Assembly: GCA_934045075.1 (NCBI GenBank)
Contig: OW203740.1
Coordinates: 18,179,878 to 18,243,877 of the forward strand
Length of the DNA stretch: 64,000 nucleotides
Direction of reading: 5' to 3'
Source of the DNA: Yponomeuta sedellus
Taxonomy: Eukaryota > Arthropoda > Insecta > Lepidoptera > Yponomeutidae
Both the position numbers and the translations under genes were made by a program. Shown here one piece after another: positions 59,576 through 64,000 of the stretch; the stretch's first letter is position 1; each line of letters begins with the position of its first letter. Below the pieces are notes generated by a model. It ran no database searches, was not told where the DNA came from, and worked only from the letters and a program-made list of their open reading frames with translations.

Positions 59576-59999
59576 TTAAATAAAAACGTATTATATATTT
59601 ATAACACAAGATAATTATGAATTTTTTCTATTGGTGGCGCTAGTTAGGGCCCGATGCACCTTAACCCAAGGTCCAAAGTACTTCTCCTGTTTTGGCAGGT
59701 ATTATACCAAAATTATTGGTAGATATTAAAAAGGTTTACTTTTACAATTTACTTTGCTAAATTCCGCCAAAAATCCCACAAGCACCATGCGGTTAGCTAA
59801 AGCACCGCCCTCCCTCTCACTTTTTCAAGCAGAAGCAAGACACGAACACACCACCACCAACACTTGTGTGAGAGAACACTCGACGCGTTTCGCCTCTAAC
59901 ACGAGGCATCCTCAGGCTCCCAAATGCAAGTGACCGTCTCCGCAAAAACGCTCCGTATTTAAATTTAAAATTATTGCTGTCATGAAATTAGTACTATTA

Positions 60000-60120
60000 T
60001 CATTGATGCTTTTATTATACTTTATTGTACACAAAACATTAAATAGGACATTACATAAGAAATAACATGTACAAAGGCGAGCTTATCTCTGTAAGAGATT
60101 TCTTCCAGCAAACCTTGGAG
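60000..60120 (-). repeat. LINE 3' tail fragment
   Basis: Minus strand has CTGGAAGAAATCTCTTACAG and TGTACAATAAAG, the family of 40438-40749. Confidence 0.55.
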
Positions 60121-61281
60121 AGTCGGAGCAGCAGTAAGAAACGGGTCTATATACGTGTACAAAATAAACTATATAGACTGCAAAATTCTTAATAATAACC
60201 CTTAACCCTTAGCATTGAAATGGGGTAGTACACTTATGTCAAAATATTTACGTTGATTGGCGAATTAAGCTACGAGTATGTAAATAATACGCACGTGGGA
60301 ACTGTGTAGGTACCTAACCACGCTCGCAGGGATGCGACCACGTAAGTAGATAATGCTTTTAGCATTTCGCCTACCATAGACTTCGCCTTTATACTCTTAT
60401 AAATGTAATAAAGAATTTTAATAATAATGATGATAATAAGTCCGCCACAGCATGGACCTGTCTGGTAGCCAACGCCAAACAGTCAAATATTGTACTTAAT
60501 TTAGATAGATAAATCATTCAATACAAAGTGAAGCCATAGAAATCTAATTACAAGTCGCAGCACGAACAAAGCATTTTGACACTTGGAGTCGTCGAAATGC
60601 TTAACCTGATAAAGTGAAAAGTTAAGACTTTATGAATACAAGGGAGTCACGCGGCAGGGTATGCCACTTCAGGAAAAATTAAGATACCCATCTAAATTAT
60701 TTCTAGCAGAGGAAACTGGATGTTGACTCTCTGTTTTTCTGTAATCTTTTCATAGTTGTGATTTTTCCTCATAATAAAATATACGGCAGGTTTACTAGCC
60801 AGGGTTTTCCTCAAGTGTAGAGAGCGACCAATGGCATGCACATAACCACGTCGGTTTGGCACACGCTGGAGCGTGTAACCTTGTTCCGAGGTTCGCTTGC
60901 GCTCCGGAAATGGCAGGAAATTCCTGCGCAATAAAGCTGTGTTTCAATTCGGTGTTCCGCTGCTCAAAGTTGTTGTTTATTGACGCACAATATTGTATTG
61001 TATGAAGGTCAAAATCTAATCAGTCTTCAGTTTTAGGAACCGACAAATAAACTCCACATTAAAGTTGTGGAGAACAAAAGTGACATTAAAAATACCAACA
61101 ATTACATATCGTATAGTAGGTATCGTAGGAATGTAGGTCAATCTTTACATTTTTCTTGAACAGTACCTACGAAAAACAGCATATTTCAGACGCATTACAA
61201 TTTTACGTCTGTGAATTCAGCACATCCAGCTGTCGAATGTAGGTACCGCTGAAATATATAATAGTATTGATATGCTTTCTA
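60121..61281. other. intergenic, nothing recognised
   Basis: No supported gene. A 79-codon frame at 60692-60931 (-) has no recognisable domain. Confidence 0.35.
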
Positions 61282-61545
61282 TGTGGTGTCGGCCTAGAGA
61301 ATAGCACCAACCCAAATTCTGCCCGCGGGTGTCGTAAAAGGCGACTAAGGGAAAATACAAACCAGGTGGGCAGCAGTGCACCCTGCAGTACAATTCCACC
61401 AAACTGCGATCCCCAACCCGCATGCCCAGCGTGGGGATTATGGGCATTACCCCCCAATGATGGTACAACCTTGCGCTATGGCGCTCATTAGGGGAGGGCT
61501 ATGTCCAGCAGTGGATTAATATAGCCTGAAGAAGAAGAATGCTTC
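61282..61545 (+). repeat. LINE 3' end, fullest copy
   Basis: GTGTCGGCCTAGAGAATAGC, GTCGTAAAAGGCGACTAAGG, CTGCAGTACAATTCCACC, CCCAGCGTGGGGATTATGGG, GGGAGGGCTATGTCCAGCAG and a GAAGAAGAAG tail. It truncates the LTR element to its right. Confidence 0.8.
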
Positions 61546-61893
61546 CTGTGTTAATTTTATTTTTTGTAATGGTTTTGTGTATGTGATTTTTAAAATGTAT
61601 GCCACATGTAAAATGCCACGGATCGCACGGCGAGAAGCCCGCTGCTCCCAGCTGGCATATAGGTATTCCTTTAATTTTTTATATAGTCGGGACAGAGCAT
61701 AGGCCGAGAGGAATCCAACTACGGCCATGAGTAGTATCTCTGACAGTTCCAGAGCCGTAGATGGAGTTGATGATAATAGCGGCACCATACTGCTGCTAGG
61801 GGCGGACACAATAATATTATCTTTGCTTTCCTGGCCGCCCATTGTCACTGGAAATCGGGGACTTGTTCCCAACACAAACAATAGCACCTGCAC
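61516..61893 (-). CDS. first ORF of a truncated LTR retrotransposon
   Basis: A 125-codon frame. The likely start is the internal ATG in good context beginning MGGQESK, 66 bp after the primer-binding site. MGGxxS is an N-myristoylation-type N terminus. A single hydrophobic helix follows (LLMAVVGFLSAYALSRLY), then Lys/Arg-rich sequence (SWEQRASRRAIRG). Position directly after an LTR and primer-binding site marks it as the leader ORF of an LTR element. I do not recognise the protein and infer only a membrane-associated structural role. It runs into a LINE end at about 61545, so its true C terminus is lost. Confidence 0.55.
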   Translation of the reverse strand: MQVLLFVLGTSPRFPVTMGGQESKDNIIVSAPSSSMVPLLSSTPSTALELSEILLMAVVGFLSAYALSRLYKKLKEYLYASWEQRASRRAIRGILHVAYILKITYTKPLQKIKLTQEAFFFFRLY

Positions 61894-61940
61894 AAGTCCA
61901 AAAACTCACGCCCTCTGCTGACGCCTCGACATCACGGTCA

Positions 61941-61957
61941 CGCTGTCACGGTCGCCA
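61941..61957 (-). promoter_or_regulatory. primer-binding site of the second LTR element
   Basis: Minus strand TGGCGACCGTGACAGCG, starting exactly at the end of the LTR (TTCA|TGGCG). A common insect LTR-element primer site. Confidence 0.75.
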
Positions 61958-62190
61958 TGAAGTATGCCCAGTGGTGGGGGGAGTGGTTGCAGGACGGCCG
62001 CGCAGCAGGGAAACAACAGGAACGGTTGATCACATTTTAATTAATACATCGTTAAGACTCCAGTCTCTTAACTCTCTTCTTCTAGTCTTACACTAGCTTA
62101 TATATAATAATCCTACGTGCCTTGGGAGGAGTTGTCTATATTTCAGATACGTGAAGGCATGTGGCGTGATGATGTTATTTGCCTATCACA
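61958..62190 (-). repeat. 5' LTR of the second LTR retrotransposon
   Basis: 233 bp, starting TGTGATAGGC and ending CTTCA on the minus strand (TG...CA), with a TATATATAAGC promoter-like box in the middle. It lies next to the primer-binding site. The rest of the element beyond its first ORF is missing, and no second LTR is in the window. Confidence 0.75.
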
Positions 62191-62204
62191 ACCTATTTAG
62201 AGGC

Positions 62205-62318
62205 TATAATAATTTGTGGGTACAGCGATATCATTCCGATGTAAAACCTAACTGCAAAGTAGGTACTCGGGGCTGCAAGTGATGCAATCTACTTCAGCCA
62301 GATGTCGCTGCCTGTACG
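62205..62318 (+). mobile_element. S1 repeat, left part (split by mariner)
   Basis: GGGTACAGCGATATCATTCC ... GTCGCTGCCTGTACG. Continues at 63615 after the mariner. Confidence 0.75.
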
Positions 62319-62320
62319 TA

Positions 62321-63612
62321 CGAGGCATGCCTTTTAAGTTTTGTCGTTTGAAGAAAAAACACAACTACTTAGAACCTTATAGTCTTTTTATTGTTTTTCA
62401 AAGTATTCACCACGTAACTTAATACAATTTCCCATTCGCTCAAACCAGTTATTATAACATTTATGTCACTCTAAAGTGGGGGTGTTCAAAATGGCTGACT
62501 TGAAAGCGTCGACTGCTTCTTCACCGGACTGGAACCTTTGACCACGAAGACTTTTATTAGGAAATGTAAAGAAATCGTTGGGGCTTAGGTCAGGACTGTA
62601 TGGAGGATGGTCAAGAATTTCTACTTTTTCCTGCTTCAAATACTCAATTGTTTCACGAGCGCTGTGTGAGCTTGCGTTGTCGTGGTGCAGGATGATGCGT
62701 CGCTTTGAGTTAGATTTTCGAAGTTCGACGATGACTTGTGGTAAAGAAACTGTGGTATACCACTCTGCGTTAACCGTTTTACGATCTTCAAGTGCAATAG
62801 TCGAAACATGACCGGTTTTTCCAACGAACGTGGCCACCATCTTCTTCGAAGTGCTTCGAGAACGAACAACTTTAGTCGGCTTTGGCTCGTCTTGAAAGAC
62901 CCAGATTGTAGATTGTTGTTTGGAATCAGGATCGTAGGCATAGATCCAAGATTTGTCACCACTGATGATGTCGTAGACGTGATTTGACTCTCCTCGGTTG
63001 AACCTTTGCAGAGTTTTCTTGCACCATCTGACGCGAGCCGCCTTGTGATCGTCGGAAAGCAGATGCGGTATCCAACGGCAAACTAGCTTTCTAACACCAA
63101 GCGCTTCATGCAAGATCTTCTGAATGGTTGTCCCTGAGATGCCTAATAGAGCCTCTATCTCTCGATATGTCACATGACGATCTTCGAGAATTAGTTGTCT
63201 CACAGCAATGATGTTATCATCAGTGAAGGCGGATTTTGGGCGTCCTTCGCGAGATTTGTCACTAACACTAGTATATCCACGTTGGAATTCTACATACCAG
63301 AGTTCGACAGTCCGCAGACATGGGGCTTCATCACGGAACACAGATGTTAGCTCTTCAAAACACTGAAGTCGTGTCAGGCCTCTTCTAAAGTTGTAGAAAA
63401 TTATTGCACGAACATTTTCCTTAGAAAGATTCATTTTCGTACGTGACCTGACAGATTCAAATCGACGTTGTGACTAAACAATAGTATTAGGTAATCTTAA
63501 TACTTTCAACTGTTTTGAGATTCTAAATTTAAACACATTCGAATATAGAACAGTTCCAAATTCAAAATTGCCGGGAAATATGGAAACGACAGAACTTAAA
63601 AGGCATGCCTCG
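62321..63612 (-). mobile_element. mariner transposon, nearly intact
   Basis: 1292 bp with ~28-bp inverted ends starting CGAGGCATGCCTTTTAAGTT, flanked by TA (62319-62320, 63613-63614). Length, ends, target site and protein are all typical of mariner. It interrupts an S1 repeat whose two halves join precisely across one TA. Confidence 0.92.
62466..63434 (-). CDS. mariner transposase, truncated by one stop
   Basis: 322 codons. Helix-turn-helix DNA-binding region in residues 1-110 (FRRGLTRLQCFEEL, GRPKSAFTDDNI, REIEALLGISGTTIQKIL), then WIPHLL, SGDKSW with the first Asp, HHDNASSH with the second, and YSPDLSPNDFF with the third. I count 34 residues between the second and third Asp, the D,D34D signature of mariner. 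The frame ends at a TAG after NTPTLE, but it stays open beyond for about 25 residues (NNWFERMG, GEYFEKQ) that form the usual mariner C terminus and end at a normal stop near 62390. So a single nonsense change separates this copy from full length (about 348). The catalytic triad is unaffected. Confidence 0.93.
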   Translation of the reverse strand: MNLSKENVRAIIFYNFRRGLTRLQCFEELTSVFRDEAPCLRTVELWYVEFQRGYTSVSDKSREGRPKSAFTDDNIIAVRQLILEDRHVTYREIEALLGISGTTIQKILHEALGVRKLVCRWIPHLLSDDHKAARVRWCKKTLQRFNRGESNHVYDIISGDKSWIYAYDPDSKQQSTIWVFQDEPKPTKVVRSRSTSKKMVATFVGKTGHVSTIALEDRKTVNAEWYTTVSLPQVIVELRKSNSKRRIILHHDNASSHSARETIEYLKQEKVEILDHPPYSPDLSPNDFFTFPNKSLRGQRFQSGEEAVDAFKSAILNTPTLE

Positions 63613-63614
63613 TA

Positions 63615-63715
63615 ATACAGAGAATTGTAAAGAGACGCGAAATTTTACTGATGCCGGTGAGTCGCCCATTGGGTCAGTTGGATAGAGCGCTGGCACGGAT
63701 AGCCAGAGGTACGAT
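63615..63715 (+). mobile_element. S1 repeat, right part with tRNA-like core
   Basis: ATACAGAGAATTGTAAAGAG to GGATAGCCAGAGGT. The core is cut off soon after the anticodon arm. Confidence 0.7.
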
Positions 63716-63775
63716 AGCAGGACGGGGATTTACCTACTGTGTTTTATTGGAGGCAATATATAATATGTTGTTGCT

Positions 63776-64000
63776 GTGTGGTGTCGGCCTAGAGAATAGC
63801 ACCAACCCAAATCCTTCGAGCGGGTGTCGTAAAAGGCGACTAAGGGACACAAACCGGAGGGGTGGGCAGCAGCGCCCCCTGCAGTACAATGCCACCAAAC
63901 TGCGATGCAAAAATGCAAACTACCCCCCAATGATGGCACAACCTTGCGCTATGGCGCTCATTAGGGGAGGGCTATGTTCAGCAGTGGACTAATGTAGCCT
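63776..64000 (+). repeat. LINE 3' end, runs off the window
   Basis: GTGTCGGCCTAGAGAATAGC through TGTTCAGCAGTGGACTAATG. Same family as 61282-61545. Confidence 0.8.

Overview
The window is nuclear DNA of an insect, most likely a moth or butterfly. The evidence is one multi-exon eukaryotic gene with canonical splice sites, a second single-exon housekeeping gene, and a dense load of tRNA-derived SINEs, LINE 3' ends, MITEs and class I/II transposons in styles common in Lepidoptera. The order is an inference from repeat style, not from a database match. Layout: 1-10017 is a nest of transposons. Two inverted arms of a decayed IS630/Tc1-type transposase enclose a Ty3/gypsy-type LTR retrotransposon (671-7813), and a Transib-like (RAG1-related) DNA transposon (4930-6652) sits inside its integrase gene. 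10634-11275 (-) is an intronless UMP-CMP kinase. 12028-13459 is a Penelope-like retroelement fragment between long inverted flanks. 13463-15664 holds fold-back elements. 15905-17800 (-) is a predicted snoRNA host gene with four box C/D snoRNAs, two pairs of paralogues. One pair carries a U25-like guide for 18S rRNA and the other a guide matching 28S rRNA.

18211-33413 (-) is a complete eEF2 (translation elongation factor 2) gene. I reconstruct 15 coding exons that sum exactly to 844 codons plus stop. Two introns are GC-AG. Its introns carry at least four predicted snoRNAs (one box C/D against 18S rRNA, three box H/ACA, two of them paralogues), a 250-bp perfectly duplicated GC-rich block, SINEs, LINE ends and near-perfect palindromes of a tRNA-like repeat. 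eEF2, its intronic snoRNAs and the neighbouring snoRNA host gene together form a translation/ribosome-maturation cluster transcribed from the minus strand.

33414-64000 is mostly intergenic. It holds one candidate orphan exon of a fibronectin-III-like protein (38631-38734), a damaged pogo-like transposase (49633-51822) with an upstream array of alternating TTTCGGCC/GGCCGAAA motifs, many MITEs (one Harbinger-like with TTA target duplications), a 5' fragment of a second LTR retrotransposon (61516-62190), and a nearly intact mariner (62321-63612) inserted in a SINE-like repeat. No operons, CRISPR arrays or bacterial features are present. All RNA and splice calls come from reading motifs by eye and have not been checked by folding or homology programs.
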